Assembly: GCA_021817415.1 (NCBI GenBank)
Contig: JAKAUZ010000076.1
Location: forward strand, 1 to 49,505
Direction: 5' to 3'
Length of the DNA stretch: 49,505 nucleotides
DNA from: Thermoplasmata archaeon
GTDB lineage: Archaea > Thermoplasmatota > Thermoplasmata > Thermoplasmatales > GCA-001856825
The notes under the pieces are model-generated. The model made no database searches, was not told the origin of the DNA, and worked only from the letters and a program-made list of their open reading frames with translations. A program made the position numbers and the translations under genes. Shown here piece after piece: positions 27,282 to 36,393 of this stretch (position 1 is its first letter; each line of letters opens with the position of its first letter).

Positions 27282-28508
27282 CTAACCTGAAAAAGTAATA
27301 TGCGGCATAAATGTTACTGTCCTCTTATCTTGTCCAAATAATCCTTTTACTTCTTTTATAATTTCTGTTCTGATGTTCCACGGGAAAATAATAATGAAAT
27401 CAGGATTTATATAGACAAGTTCCTCCGGTGAAATCACTGGGATACCAGTCCCAGGAATAAATTTCTTCTGCTTTATCGGGTTCCTATCGGCAATGGCTAC
27501 AATCTTATCGTACGAAATATTCAAATAATTTAGGAGAACCGTTGCCTTCGCAGACGCTCCATATCCCGCCAGCTTATCGCTTTTAATTAATTCCGCTTCA
27601 ATCAAGTTCAAAATTTCCTCTTTGCGCTTTAGTACCTTACCTGGAAATGATAGAAAACGTGATTTTATTTTATCGAAGTCTCCTTCTTTCCTAAGTAAAC
27701 GCGCTACCGAATCGTCGACTCTTGCTTTCTCATCCTTTGCTAGGAATACCCTCAGCGATCCTCCCTGAGATTTGACTGTTTCAACCTTATAAACGAATAG
27801 ACCAGTTCTTTCTACCATATTAAGAAACGTTGTAAAATTGAAGTATGAAACATGCTCATGGTATATTTGGTCGAATGCCACATTGTATAACAAGTGTTCA
27901 AAGTTATAAAACTCCAGAACTATCGAACCTTTGGGTTTCAATAATCTTTTGCAGCTTGTAAGGAATGAAACGGGGTCTTCAACGTGAGTGATAACGTTTG
28001 TTCCTGTTATTATGTCTGCCCTTCCGAATGACGATAATACTTTATTCAATACCCTCTTTCCAAAGAAATCATTTATAGTGGTGATTCCCTTGGAGTTAGC
28101 TAGTTCACAGGCGACCTTCGAAGGGTCAATACCAAGTACTTCGAACCCGGTATCCTTAAAAAAATTCAAAAGCGTTCCATCATTGGATCCGATATCGATG
28201 GCCTTTGCCTTTTTCTCAAAATAGCATGTATTAATGCAGGAATCAGCAAAGTTCTCCATATCAAGTCGTGTTTGTTTGCTGATACACGTTAAGTATGTGT
28301 TGTTGCTAAAGAGTCTCTCCGGAGAAACTTGTTCGCGTAACCATACGTAGAGGCAGTCAAGACAAATGTTCAGGGCAAGGTCGTACCTCTCGGCAAAAAT
28401 TGATGAAGGCCTGTCTGGCGTTAACTCATTTGCCAAAGGCTGTTTTCCCAATTCTAGGTAAGTAGAAATATCCCTACTACCACAAATTGGGCATGTATCT
28501 CCAGGCAT
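27282..28508 (-). CDS. NDP-hexose C-methyltransferase (TylCIII/NovU type)
   Basis: A 408-residue three-part enzyme. Residues 1-65 bind zinc through two Cys pairs (CPICGSRD and CLDCLYVW) as in Methyltransf_13. The middle is a SAM-binding domain (IDIGSNDGTLLNFF, then VLGIDPSKVACELA). A YHEHVSYFN motif supplies the catalytic His/Glu known in TcaB9-like enzymes. The C-terminal domain (KLAGYGASAKATVLLNYL) is Methyltransf_14. Such enzymes add methyl to C3 of 4-keto-6-deoxy sugars. The frame reaches 28550, but a TATA-like box at 28526-28535 lies 25 bases before ATG 28508, the better start. It heads the CDP-sugar operon. Product: probably a 3-C-methyl-6-deoxyhexose; the methylated carbon is inferred from the family. 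Confidence 0.87.
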   Translation of the reverse strand: MPGDTCPICGSRDISTYLELGKQPLANELTPDRPSSIFAERYDLALNICLDCLYVWLREQVSPERLFSNNTYLTCISKQTRLDMENFADSCINTCYFEKKAKAIDIGSNDGTLLNFFKDTGFEVLGIDPSKVACELANSKGITTINDFFGKRVLNKVLSSFGRADIITGTNVITHVEDPVSFLTSCKRLLKPKGSIVLEFYNFEHLLYNVAFDQIYHEHVSYFNFTTFLNMVERTGLFVYKVETVKSQGGSLRVFLAKDEKARVDDSVARLLRKEGDFDKIKSRFLSFPGKVLKRKEEILNLIEAELIKSDKLAGYGASAKATVLLNYLNISYDKIVAIADRNPIKQKKFIPGTGIPVISPEELVYINPDFIIIFPWNIRTEIIKEVKGLFGQDKRTVTFMPHITFSG

Positions 28509-28525
28509 AGCGACCAATACCCGGG

Positions 28526-28537
28526 TAGTATAAGAAA
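28526..28537 (-). promoter_or_regulatory. TATA-like box of the CDP-sugar operon
   Basis: TTTTCTTATACT on the minus strand, centred about 25 bases before ATG 28508. It is the only obvious promoter ahead of the seven-gene run down to 19455. Confidence 0.5.
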
Positions 28538-28658
28538 ATTCTGTAAACAAGCAGTAACTTTTTTACAATATTATTAGACGATAGGGATGAAATTTCAAAA
28601 AAGGAATGCGAGATGAATTTAATCTACAATTTATGGCGTATATCCAGCACCAGACCGC

Positions 28659-29324
28659 CTATGGAGAATTTCCCACAAAGTACATAGCTTCAAAAAATGT
28701 TGAAGGAAAGACGCAGTCCCTGTGATAAAGTCTTTTCCACCCCTGTAGAACTGGATATTCTTGCTCCCTTATTTTCATATTTTCATACGGTATAACAGAT
28801 ATTTTCGATTGTTTAAAGTAAAAATACCCTCTTGTAACCCTTTCAACCTGACCAATATAATACTTTAGTGTATCCTTTCTCATCTCATGCATTGATGAAA
28901 TATTCAAAAATAAATCCACAATCTTATTGGGTAAAAGTTCTAACTGATTTGGGGTAAAGAGAACAATATCGCTTCTCTCAAATTGTTCCTCAATTTCTGT
29001 AAAAGTTTCAAAATGCCTAAATTTGAAAATCTTCTTGTCTGAAAATACTGAGGAAAGATAATTTTGGGCTGTCCACAAGGATAAGGGTAAGTCAACTAAG
29101 ACATATCTTATGTTCGAATGCAACTTGAGAAATACATAAGCTGTTCTCCCATATCCTCCCCCAAAATCTGATATTACTAGGTTATCTACTTTGGATTGCT
29201 CTTGCAGTCCTTTTGTGATTGAACTGTATTCAAGTATTGAATTTGCCAGGTCCTCCGAGATAAGTTTTCCACGGTCGTTGACCCTTGGCGGGTTTCCCAC
29301 GAGTGGCTCTTCCAGTTTTTCCAC
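28659..29324 (-). CDS. Putative sugar O-methyltransferase (NanM-like), possibly N-truncated
   Basis: A 221-residue protein matching the pattern of the putative sugar O-methyltransferase family: LEEPLVGNPPRV, then ISEDLANSILEYS, a SAM motif SDFGGGYGRTAYVFL, and YVLVDLPLSLWTAQNYL. Family members usually have 80 or more extra residues at the N-terminus. The frame stays open about 20 codons upstream (LYDLVEKLEEP reads naturally) to a stop without another good start; GTG 29324 is the only candidate. The gene may therefore have lost its beginning. It would methylate a glycan sugar hydroxyl. It is separated by about 110 bases from the CDP-sugar operon promoter. Confidence 0.65.
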   Translation of the reverse strand: MEKLEEPLVGNPPRVNDRGKLISEDLANSILEYSSITKGLQEQSKVDNLVISDFGGGYGRTAYVFLKLHSNIRYVLVDLPLSLWTAQNYLSSVFSDKKIFKFRHFETFTEIEEQFERSDIVLFTPNQLELLPNKIVDLFLNISSMHEMRKDTLKYYIGQVERVTRGYFYFKQSKISVIPYENMKIREQEYPVLQGWKRLYHRDCVFPSTFFEAMYFVGNSP

Positions 29325-29451
29325 AAGATCATACAGATTGAAATGAAAAATAGCGATATACGATTTAATGCTCTATATCACGGGTTCAGCTGATTAATAA
29401 AATATGTGTTAATGTGAAAGAGTTCAGGTTAAATAATTAAAGAGCCAGAAG

Positions 29452-30576
29452 TTATAAATTTTCAAGGAACAACTCGCAGTGATTTTTCCATGTATAGGTA
29501 GTCGATAGCTCATTCATATTTTCCTGAATCTTGGAATATTCTATAGGATTATTTGTTCTAGTTATTGCCTCGACTACCGGAACACTATCGATTGAATCCA
29601 CAACAATTCCAGCTTCATATTTTCTTATGATCGTTGCTATCCCTAGCTCAGAATTTAAAATTGGAACAGTACCGTGTGATATTGAATCGATTATTCCGTG
29701 TGGATTCCCGTTCTCGCGGTACCCAAACCTGATCAAATATTTCGACCTTATGTACAGTTCCATTAATTCCCTTTCCCCAAGATTCTCCAGCAATTCTAGT
29801 CTGTCTTTCAACTTATATTGTGCTACTAATTTTTCATATTTCGTTTTCAAACTGCTATCTATCCATCTTCCAACCATTTTCATCTCAAAGTTTGGCAAAG
29901 ATTCCAATATCTCTAAATACACTTTAGAGGCTCTGTTCGCATCCCAAGAAGAATTTAAGAGTATCAGGTCCTCTTTGAGTAGATAATCCCTTTTTTCTTC
30001 CGAATCCATTCCATGGTAGTTTACTATCGCCGAAATGTCCCATTTGCTCTCTAATGATTGTTCTATCCTTTCATTTATTGTAAATACTCTTTGACTTTTT
30101 TTTAGAACAGTTTTCTCGTATCTGTCCGCGATTCTACCAAGAACTGGAACATTATATTCTCCAACACTTTCGTGCAGGATTGTGACGTATTTGATACCGT
30201 ATTTCCTAAAGGTATAATAACCAGCGAGCCCAGCCCATTGGTCGTGGCATATTATCAGCTCAGGTTTGTAATTGATTATGTATTCAGGGAAAGCCCTTAT
30301 CAGGTCGTAATCTACACGCCCCTCACCTCGTCTATCCGGCATAAAAAGCCCCGTTATCCTATCGTAAATAGGAGTGAAGAAAGATGACGAATCCTCAGCC
30401 ATTACAGCCCAATCGATTCCTTCAAGTAATGGCAGATAAACATTACCGGAATTTGTTTTCCTAAGAAAGACCAGCTTGATATCATGGCCTAGCTGTTTGA
30501 ACTTTTTTGCCTCCTCGATGGCCACCTTTTGGGCACCGGAGGCCCATAATATTCTCACCAAAATTACAATCTTCAT
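29452..30576 (-). CDS. Glycosyltransferase, GT4/GT1 superfamily
   Basis: A GT-B-fold enzyme of about 374 residues starting MKIVILVRILWASGAQK. The N-terminal domain has the glycine/alanine-rich first loop and ELIICHDQWAGLAGYY; the C-terminal domain has RFGYRENGNPHGIIDSI and VPILNSELGIATII, the nucleotide-sugar-binding part, ending in a helix (YTWKNHCELF). The classical E-x7-E pair is not clean, as Asp is at the second position. ATG 30576 is used rather than the longer frame to 30594, since the first strand begins there; it overlaps the upstream methyltransferase by four bases. A fragment of a paralogue lies at 16928-17374. Confidence 0.8.
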   Translation of the reverse strand: MKIVILVRILWASGAQKVAIEEAKKFKQLGHDIKLVFLRKTNSGNVYLPLLEGIDWAVMAEDSSSFFTPIYDRITGLFMPDRRGEGRVDYDLIRAFPEYIINYKPELIICHDQWAGLAGYYTFRKYGIKYVTILHESVGEYNVPVLGRIADRYEKTVLKKSQRVFTINERIEQSLESKWDISAIVNYHGMDSEEKRDYLLKEDLILLNSSWDANRASKVYLEILESLPNFEMKMVGRWIDSSLKTKYEKLVAQYKLKDRLELLENLGERELMELYIRSKYLIRFGYRENGNPHGIIDSISHGTVPILNSELGIATIIRKYEAGIVVDSIDSVPVVEAITRTNNPIEYSKIQENMNELSTTYTWKNHCELFLENL

Positions 30577-31220
30577 AAAGCAACTTCCCAGCACAGACTT
30601 GGATTCACTTTCTTACGACTAAACCCTCCAAGACCTGAACCTTTCCTCGTCAGTAGCGCAACTCTGTTCTTAAAAACCCTGCCTCCAATTGCTTCCAAGA
30701 GGACGCTATTTGACCTCACGTCGTCCGAAAGCACCAAAGACCCGTCTTTCATAAATTTAGGGGCGGAGGAAAATTTGAATAACATATTGCGGTAAGAATG
30801 CTCGGAATCGTGGAGAAATATATCTACCTGTCCTATGCTGTTTAAAAGTGGAATCAGTCTCTTATCACTTTTACCGTACACAGGGGACCATTTTCCGTTG
30901 AACTTTTCAGGCACAATCCAACCAGGATATAATCCATAGAGACCGGGCATTCCAACACCTGGTAAATCTATTGAGTACACGCGGCCGGACTTGTTTTCTT
31001 TTAGCTTTGTGTATTCCAGAAGAAAATCATAAACAGCTCTTGGATGTGTCGGCCCATATCTCAAAATAGAGGAGCAGCTTGCTTTTTCTAGCACATTAAT
31101 GGATATGGTTATGGTACAAAAGATTTCCGAAATTGACTCAATGATAGGCTGTGGGACCCGAGAATACTGAAAGATTGCAAGAGACCACGAAGAAAACTGT
31201 TGCAACCTATATATTCGCAA
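30573..31220 (-). pseudogene. SAM methyltransferase lacking its SAM-binding loop (probably dead)
   Basis: The C-terminal two thirds match a glycan-cluster methyltransferase family: GRVYSIDLPGVG, PGWIVPEKFNGKWSPVYG, then VDIFLHDSEHSYRNM and GSLVLSDDVRSN. In that family a segment containing E-T-G-V-x-x-G-x-S precedes the YSID strand. Here AVYDFLLEYTKLKENKSG joins the two sides directly, so about 20 residues with motif I seem deleted in frame. The start would be TTG at 31220 and the N-terminal 40 residues look unusual. Either a pseudogene or an inactive protein; the reading frame is otherwise intact and overlaps the next gene by four bases. Confidence 0.6.
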
Positions 31221-31387
31221 CTTTGTTTTATTCAGCTAAGTCTTTTGTGTGCCTAAAAGGATACGAACGAGGTTAGGTTCCCAAACTAACAATTGTAGTA
31301 GCTCCTGCATATTCGAGCATTGTTATAGTATTAATGGCTTGAAAGTTCCTACATCTATTACCTCTCCAATGGAACAGGCCAAAACAA

Positions 31388-32173
31388 CTATGTCTTAAGC
31401 AACGCAATCAGAGTGCTACAAGTAGCCTTTGTTTCGGAGTTTGGGTCTATTTCGTGGATATTCCAGAATATGCTCCCATTGAAATATCTGTAGGCCACAT
31501 TGAAAATAGTGTTGAACAAAAGAGATTTACCAAATGGTACATTAGAAACTTCGTTTGACTTTATATTATTTCTAGCGTTACTAACTCTGTGCATCAGGGC
31601 TCTAACGTCCAATTGGTCTCTTCTGCGTTCACAAAATAATCGTACAGTGCCATATTTCTTTAACATAGAGTAAAACTCCGCTGGGCTATACTCCCAAACG
31701 TGAAATTTTGAACAAAATAATGCCATGTTCCCGTTGTTGAATAGACCATTGGGAGTCGAAAGGAGTACTATGCCACCTTCTTTAGTTAGAGATTTTAGCA
31801 AAGAAAGGAGCTTGTCCACATCCTTGACATGTTCAAAAACTCAAAACATATTACTACATTTCCTTTAATTGAATCTCTAACGTTTTCTATCTTGTCTAGG
31901 GCATAAAACCTTGTGTTTTCATGTATACTTTGTATATTCCTTCTTGAGTAATTTACGGCATTATCATCGACATCTATACCTATATATCTTTTATAATTGC
32001 TCCGTAGAAGTCTGGAGACCCGCGACGTAAACGCATCCAAAGTCTATAACGTCATCTGAATACTTTATGATTTCTTTTGCAAAAGCGAGTCTTTTAGCGT
32101 TGTTTCCTTGACGCTTATATTCCTTAACGTAAAATTTAACCCTTAATTCTTCATTTTTTACGTAATATGTCAA
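31388..32173 (-). pseudogene. Class I SAM methyltransferase broken by two frameshifts
   Basis: Three pieces in order make one methyltransferase. The first (KEYKRQGNNAKRLAFAKEII, then DDVIDFGC) ends at motif I near 32040. The second (NYKRYIGIDVDDNAV) carries strand 2 and runs to GNVVICFEF near 31845. The third (DKLLSLLKSL, GGIVLLSTPNGLFN, SKFHVWEYSPAEF) completes it. The second break is a lost T in GAGTTTTTGAAC: restoring it gives FEHVKDVDKLL. It is related to the intact protein at 15677-16462 (KYKRFGNHWKRYKF; STPNG; SKFHIDEYNANEL). Its 5-prime end abuts transposase remnants. Confidence 0.8.
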
Positions 32174-32290
32174 GGTCTATCTTCAAATGATCCACAAGGT
32201 CCCTTGACTTCTTTGGTACCTCTCCCAGCATCTCATATTTCCCCAGGTCGTATACTTTTATCCTGAAGAGTATCAGCAGGGCATCTGACA
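32151..32290 (-). pseudogene. C-terminal scrap of an IS4/IS1634-like transposase
   Basis: About 45 codons ending LGEVPKKSRDLVDHLKIDL plus a short basic tail and TGA. The VPKK-x-x-x-(I/L)-V-D motif matches the C-terminus of the transposase fragment at 12714-13400. It is fused on its upstream side to the ISA1214-like copy that reads in the opposite direction and, on the other side, runs into the methyltransferase pseudogene. Confidence 0.5.
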
Positions 32291-33096
32291 TCACAGTTGA
32301 TGAGTCCGGAAGGCCTTCCCTTCTAGATGCAAGGGAGAAAGTCTTCATCATTCTTGTTAAAGAGATATTCCGCCTGAGCAACAGGAAGGCCGCATACCTT
32401 CTCCCCCTTCTCGGGGTTGAGAAGGACATCAGATACAAGACAATCGAGAGGCTATATTCCGATCCCCTCGTCATCATGATACTCAACAACCTCTTCATGA
32501 ATACTCTGAAAAGGAAGGGTGTTGATTCGGTGGATGCATCGGGAGACGGAACAGGTTATTCCCTCACCGTCACTAAACACTACCGTTCCCTAAGGGAGAG
32601 GAAGGGCGAGACAGTAAAGGAAGACAAGTTCGTCTATTCATTCACACTGATGGATCTGAGCACAAGGATGTATGTTGGATATGCAGTTTCCGTAAAATCC
32701 GAAATGGATGCATATCATAAGGCATTAGAGATGATAGGTAAGATGCGTATAGGTCTTAAGAGCGTCCGTTTAGACAAATATTACTCGGGTCAGAGTATTC
32801 TCAATTATTTCAATGAGAATACAATGATATTCCTCATTCCAAAGAAGAATTCACTGATAAGGGAAAGAAGGAACTGGAGGGAGATCATAAGGCGTTTCAT
32901 GGATGATCCGATGAACTATCTCAGGGAATACTTCAAGAGGAATGCTTCTGAATCAGGATTCTCATCTGACAAGAGAGCAACTGGCGGTCTGATATATCAG
33001 AGGAGAGATGACAGGAAAGAAACGTCAGGGTTCTGCAAGGGGCTCATTCACAATTTGATGTTATTGCACAGTTAGAGGGACTTATCTCCCAATATC
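32285..33096 (+). mobile_element. Truncated second copy of the ISA1214-like element
   Basis: From about 32289 to TAG 33075 the frame is unbroken and nearly identical to the transposase at 18158-19126 (RLSNRKAAYLLPLLG; ASGDGTGYSL; NASESGFSSDK). All three probable catalytic acids remain. About 60 N-terminal residues, the left end and the DUF2080-like gene are missing. The right end (GGGACTTATCTCCCAATATC) is preserved to about 33096. The first in-frame Met is only at 32476, so no functional protein is expected. Amino-acid differences from the full copy (for example SKDIS versus EKDIR) show that the two copies are not fresh duplicates. Confidence 0.85.
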
Positions 33097-33383
33097 TCCT
33101 AAGGGTCATAATTTTATTGATATTCTGAGGGCTTAGGCATTTTATTTTCAATTGATGAACTTTAGTCGTAGGCAGTTGGAAAGGTGCTTAAATTAAAATA
33201 CCCGGAAATAGATCTCCATTGCATTATAGTAAATTACCCAAAGGTTGCGCCTATCCAACTGCAGAATCTAGGCCATTTTACGATATCTTGAGAGCCATGT
33301 TAGTATAATTAGTTAGGTGCTTTACTATAAATAGAAATCAAATGTTAATAGCATCGGTGCCTCCTCGGTATTTCCATTATCAA

Positions 33384-34319
33384 CTAGAATGAAGAAATGA
33401 TCAGTTTCGCTGCATCTGTATATTTGAAAGAGTTGTAGCACATTTTAATTGACTTCTCTGCTATTTTCTCCCTCTCATCACCGTTGTCTAAGTAATAAGA
33501 AATCAATTCTTTTAGCTCATTAACATCCCTGAATGTTGGAACCATTGGAAGGTATCTTTTCAGACTTGGCATATAATCAGAAATCTGAAATCCCCCACAG
33601 CCTGCTACCTCGAACGTTCTCATCGTTGGAGCATCGGCTTCCACGCTCACCTTTGCCTGGAGGTTGAGATTTATCAAGCTCCGATTCACGGCTCTCACGA
33701 ACTCTTCACCAAACACAGGGCCATGAGAGCGTTTGCCAAACCAGAAATTCCCGAATAATTCGACGCTTCCCACCCTCCGAATTATAGCCCTTCTTTCCGG
33801 ATACCCTGTTCCTATAAACGAAACTTTATATCTTTTTTCAACGTTCAATTTCCTGTGGAGATCAGGATCGCATGACCACGGGACCGTAACAACTTTTTTT
33901 GCCCCTAAATTGTAATAAAAATTAGTGTTGTTAGCAGCTGTGAACACAGCATTATAATAGTGAATCTTTTCCTTCAAAAGAGGCTTGAATTTATACGTGT
34001 CCGTATAATAAAGATATATCTTTCTAACATTGGACAACTCTCTCAACGTTTTGGCTGAAATAAATTCCCCTTTGAAAAATATCACAGCATCAGGATCATA
34101 GGCGCCAACAATTCTGTCCAAGTTCCTGTTTATCCAGTAATTAGACAGCAAAAAGTCAAAGGCTCTAGTTCTTTCATGGAGTTGGCGGTTCAATAGATGG
34201 TGCTTAACACCCTCGTTAGAATTCACTAGGAGAATATCGTGACCAACTTTACGGAATGCCTTCTCGAAAAAATACTCCGCATTGTAGTCGGATTTCCTTC
34301 CCACTATTGCTATTCTCAT
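33384..34319 (-). CDS. CgeB-like glycosyltransferase
   Basis: A 311-residue GT-B-type protein beginning MRIAIVGRKSDYN. The N-terminal half has DPDAVIFFKGEFIS and YLYYTDTYKF, and the C-terminal half VSFIGTGYPERRAII, LFGNFWFG, LQAKVSVEADAPTMRTFEVA and DYMPSLKRYLP, matching the C-terminal spore-maturation CgeB/Glyco_trans_1_2 pattern. Donor and acceptor are unknown. It follows galU by 63 bases on the same strand with an AAGGTGT Shine-Dalgarno, so it probably belongs to the UDP-xylose operon and may use UDP-xylose or UDP-glucuronate. Confidence 0.75.
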   Translation of the reverse strand: MRIAIVGRKSDYNAEYFFEKAFRKVGHDILLVNSNEGVKHHLLNRQLHERTRAFDFLLSNYWINRNLDRIVGAYDPDAVIFFKGEFISAKTLRELSNVRKIYLYYTDTYKFKPLLKEKIHYYNAVFTAANNTNFYYNLGAKKVVTVPWSCDPDLHRKLNVEKRYKVSFIGTGYPERRAIIRRVGSVELFGNFWFGKRSHGPVFGEEFVRAVNRSLINLNLQAKVSVEADAPTMRTFEVAGCGGFQISDYMPSLKRYLPMVPTFRDVNELKELISYYLDNGDEREKIAEKSIKMCYNSFKYTDAAKLIISSF

Positions 34320-34382
34320 TGACCATTACACCTTGATCCCCATGAAAAGGATGCTGCCCAAGCATTGCGCTGAGTATTCATA

Positions 34383-35192
34383 TTAAACGATCCTTTCTTT
34401 TTTGGCAAATTCAACGAATGTCCTTATCCACATTTCTTTTGTTCCAATGTCGTACCTTTTACCCTCGATTTTCGCTGCGATGACTTCCATTTCCTTCACA
34501 AGCATATTGTACGCATCAGCCAGCTGAAATTCCCCGTTCTTTCCAGGTTTAATGGCGTTTAGATACCTGTATAAATATGCTCCAAGTACGTAAATCCCGG
34601 TGATTCCAGTGTTGCTCGGTGCATCCCTTGGATCGGGTTTCTCCACGATTTCTTTGACCTTATATATGCCATTTTCCAACATCTCTGGTCTGATCATCCC
34701 GTAGTCCTTGAACTTGTATTCTGGCACTTCTTCAACAGCTATAACCGGCAACTGGTATCTTTGATAGACATCAAGGATCCTGGATGTTACAGTACGACTG
34801 TCGTTTGAAACATAGATCGTGTCTCCAAGAAGTACAACAAAGTCTTCATCTCCTGTGAAGTGCTTCGCATATCTTATAGCGTCTGCCAGTCCCTTCTGCT
34901 CTTTTTGCCTGACGAAATATATGTCGGGGAAGTCCTTGAAACCGTATTCATCCATCTTCTCATCAAGGTTGTGCCTGTCAAAATAATTGATTATAGCATC
35001 CTTCCCCGCACCAACTATAATAAGAATTTCATCCAGTCCCGAGTTTACGGCCTCCTCCACAACGTAGTGAATGACAGGCTTGTCCAGAATTGGAAGCATC
35101 TCCTTGGGCTGTGCCCGCGTTAATGGGTAAAAACGGGAGCCTATCCCCCCGGCGGGTATCACACACTTTCTAATCTTTCCCACGGTAAACAC
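34383..35192 (-). CDS. galU: UTP-glucose-1-phosphate uridylyltransferase
   Basis: A 269-residue nucleotidyltransferase that makes UDP-glucose. The signature PAGGIGSRFYPLTRAQPKEM near residue 13 is the GalU form, with KPVIHYVVEEAV, VLLGDTIYVS (metal-binding Asp) and VEKPDP further on. The ATG at 35192 overlaps the end of ugd by 23 bases. It supplies the substrate of the dehydrogenase directly upstream in the operon. The length is somewhat short compared with bacterial GalU (about 290-300), as usual for archaeal members. Confidence 0.92.
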   Translation of the reverse strand: MFTVGKIRKCVIPAGGIGSRFYPLTRAQPKEMLPILDKPVIHYVVEEAVNSGLDEILIIVGAGKDAIINYFDRHNLDEKMDEYGFKDFPDIYFVRQKEQKGLADAIRYAKHFTGDEDFVVLLGDTIYVSNDSRTVTSRILDVYQRYQLPVIAVEEVPEYKFKDYGMIRPEMLENGIYKVKEIVEKPDPRDAPSNTGITGIYVLGAYLYRYLNAIKPGKNGEFQLADAYNMLVKEMEVIAAKIEGKRYDIGTKEMWIRTFVEFAKKERIV

Positions 35193-36393
35193 CTATTGCC
35201 CTTACATTCGGGTGAACCCTCAGGTTCACGACCTTCTTCAGGTCTATGACTTTTTTGGCCCTTTCATACAAGGGGCTCGTTTCAAACTCCTTCCATTCCG
35301 AAGCTACGACCACGCAATCCATTCCATCGCATTCCTCCAGTCTTTTCACAATTTCCACCCCATCCAGCTCCTTTATCACTGGATCGTAAGCCCGAATCTT
35401 CGCCCCCTTAGCTTTCAGCTCATTGATGAGCTCAAGGGATTTTGACTCTCTCAAATCGTTAGTATTATCCTTGAAGGAGAGGCCGAGAATGCAAATGCTC
35501 TTCCCTCTCAAATCCCCCACCTCTTCCTCTATCATCCTGATTGCATGTTTCACCCTTGCTTTATTCACCTCTATAGTGCTTTTCACTATCCTCATATCTA
35601 TTCCCTTTTCTTCAGCATACGCAACTAGCGCCATGGTATCCTTCGGGAAGCAGGATCCGCCGAAACCTATTCCAGCCCTAAGGAAATCCTTACCTATTCT
35701 GTGATCCATTCCCATCCCCTGAGCCACAGTGGCAACATCCGCTCCAGGTATTATTTCGCAGAGATTGGCAATCTCATTTATGAACGAGATCTTCGTCGCG
35801 AGGAAGGCGTTGCTCGCATATTTTATCAGCTCTGCGTTCTCGTTGGTAGTCTTCAGAACGGGGGATCCAGTGAATTCCCATACCTTCGATATTTTCTCCA
35901 TTTCTTCAGCATTTTTTCCTCCAATGACGATCCTTTCCGGACAAAGTGTATCTTCAATGGCATTGCCCTCCCTCAGAAACTCTGGATTGGAGCTGATATC
36001 CTTTCGGATCTGGAAGGACAGCCAAGAGGCGGTCCCAGGGACAACAGTGCTCTTGATAGCGACTGTCGCCTTTCTATCTGCCGAGTTTACGGAGAAAACG
36101 GAATCTCTTACGTAGCTAAGATTGATTTTTCCATTCACGGTAGGTGTCGGTACACAGATGAATGCAATTTCACTTCCCTTGAGAAGAGAATAGTCAGAGG
36201 TAAAAATCATCCTGCCTCTGTTTTTCTCGAATATGTCATCAAGTCCAGGCTCATAAATATAAAGGTCACCATTTTTCAATTTTTCTATCTTCCTTTCATC
36301 AGTATCTATGCACGTAACAGAATTCCCCTTGCCTGCAAGAACAGTAGCAGTAACAAGACCGACGAATCCAAGACCTATGACCGCAATTTTCAT
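35170..36393 (-). CDS. ugd: UDP-glucose 6-dehydrogenase
   Basis: A 407-residue enzyme that oxidises UDP-glucose twice to UDP-glucuronate with NAD. Visible are the N-terminal Rossmann GLGFVGLVTA, YEPGLDDI, PTPTVNGKINLSYV, the SNPEFLREGNAIED segment, the catalytic-Cys motif GFGGSCFPKDTMAL near residue 248 and the C-terminal domain CILGLSFKDNTNDLRESKS. All landmark residues are present. It overlaps the decarboxylase gene by four bases upstream and galU by 23 downstream. It provides UDP-glucuronate for the uxs gene before it in the operon. Confidence 0.94.
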   Translation of the reverse strand: MKIAVIGLGFVGLVTATVLAGKGNSVTCIDTDERKIEKLKNGDLYIYEPGLDDIFEKNRGRMIFTSDYSLLKGSEIAFICVPTPTVNGKINLSYVRDSVFSVNSADRKATVAIKSTVVPGTASWLSFQIRKDISSNPEFLREGNAIEDTLCPERIVIGGKNAEEMEKISKVWEFTGSPVLKTTNENAELIKYASNAFLATKISFINEIANLCEIIPGADVATVAQGMGMDHRIGKDFLRAGIGFGGSCFPKDTMALVAYAEEKGIDMRIVKSTIEVNKARVKHAIRMIEEEVGDLRGKSICILGLSFKDNTNDLRESKSLELINELKAKGAKIRAYDPVIKELDGVEIVKRLEECDGMDCVVVASEWKEFETSPLYERAKKVIDLKKVVNLRVHPNVRAIGVYRGKD

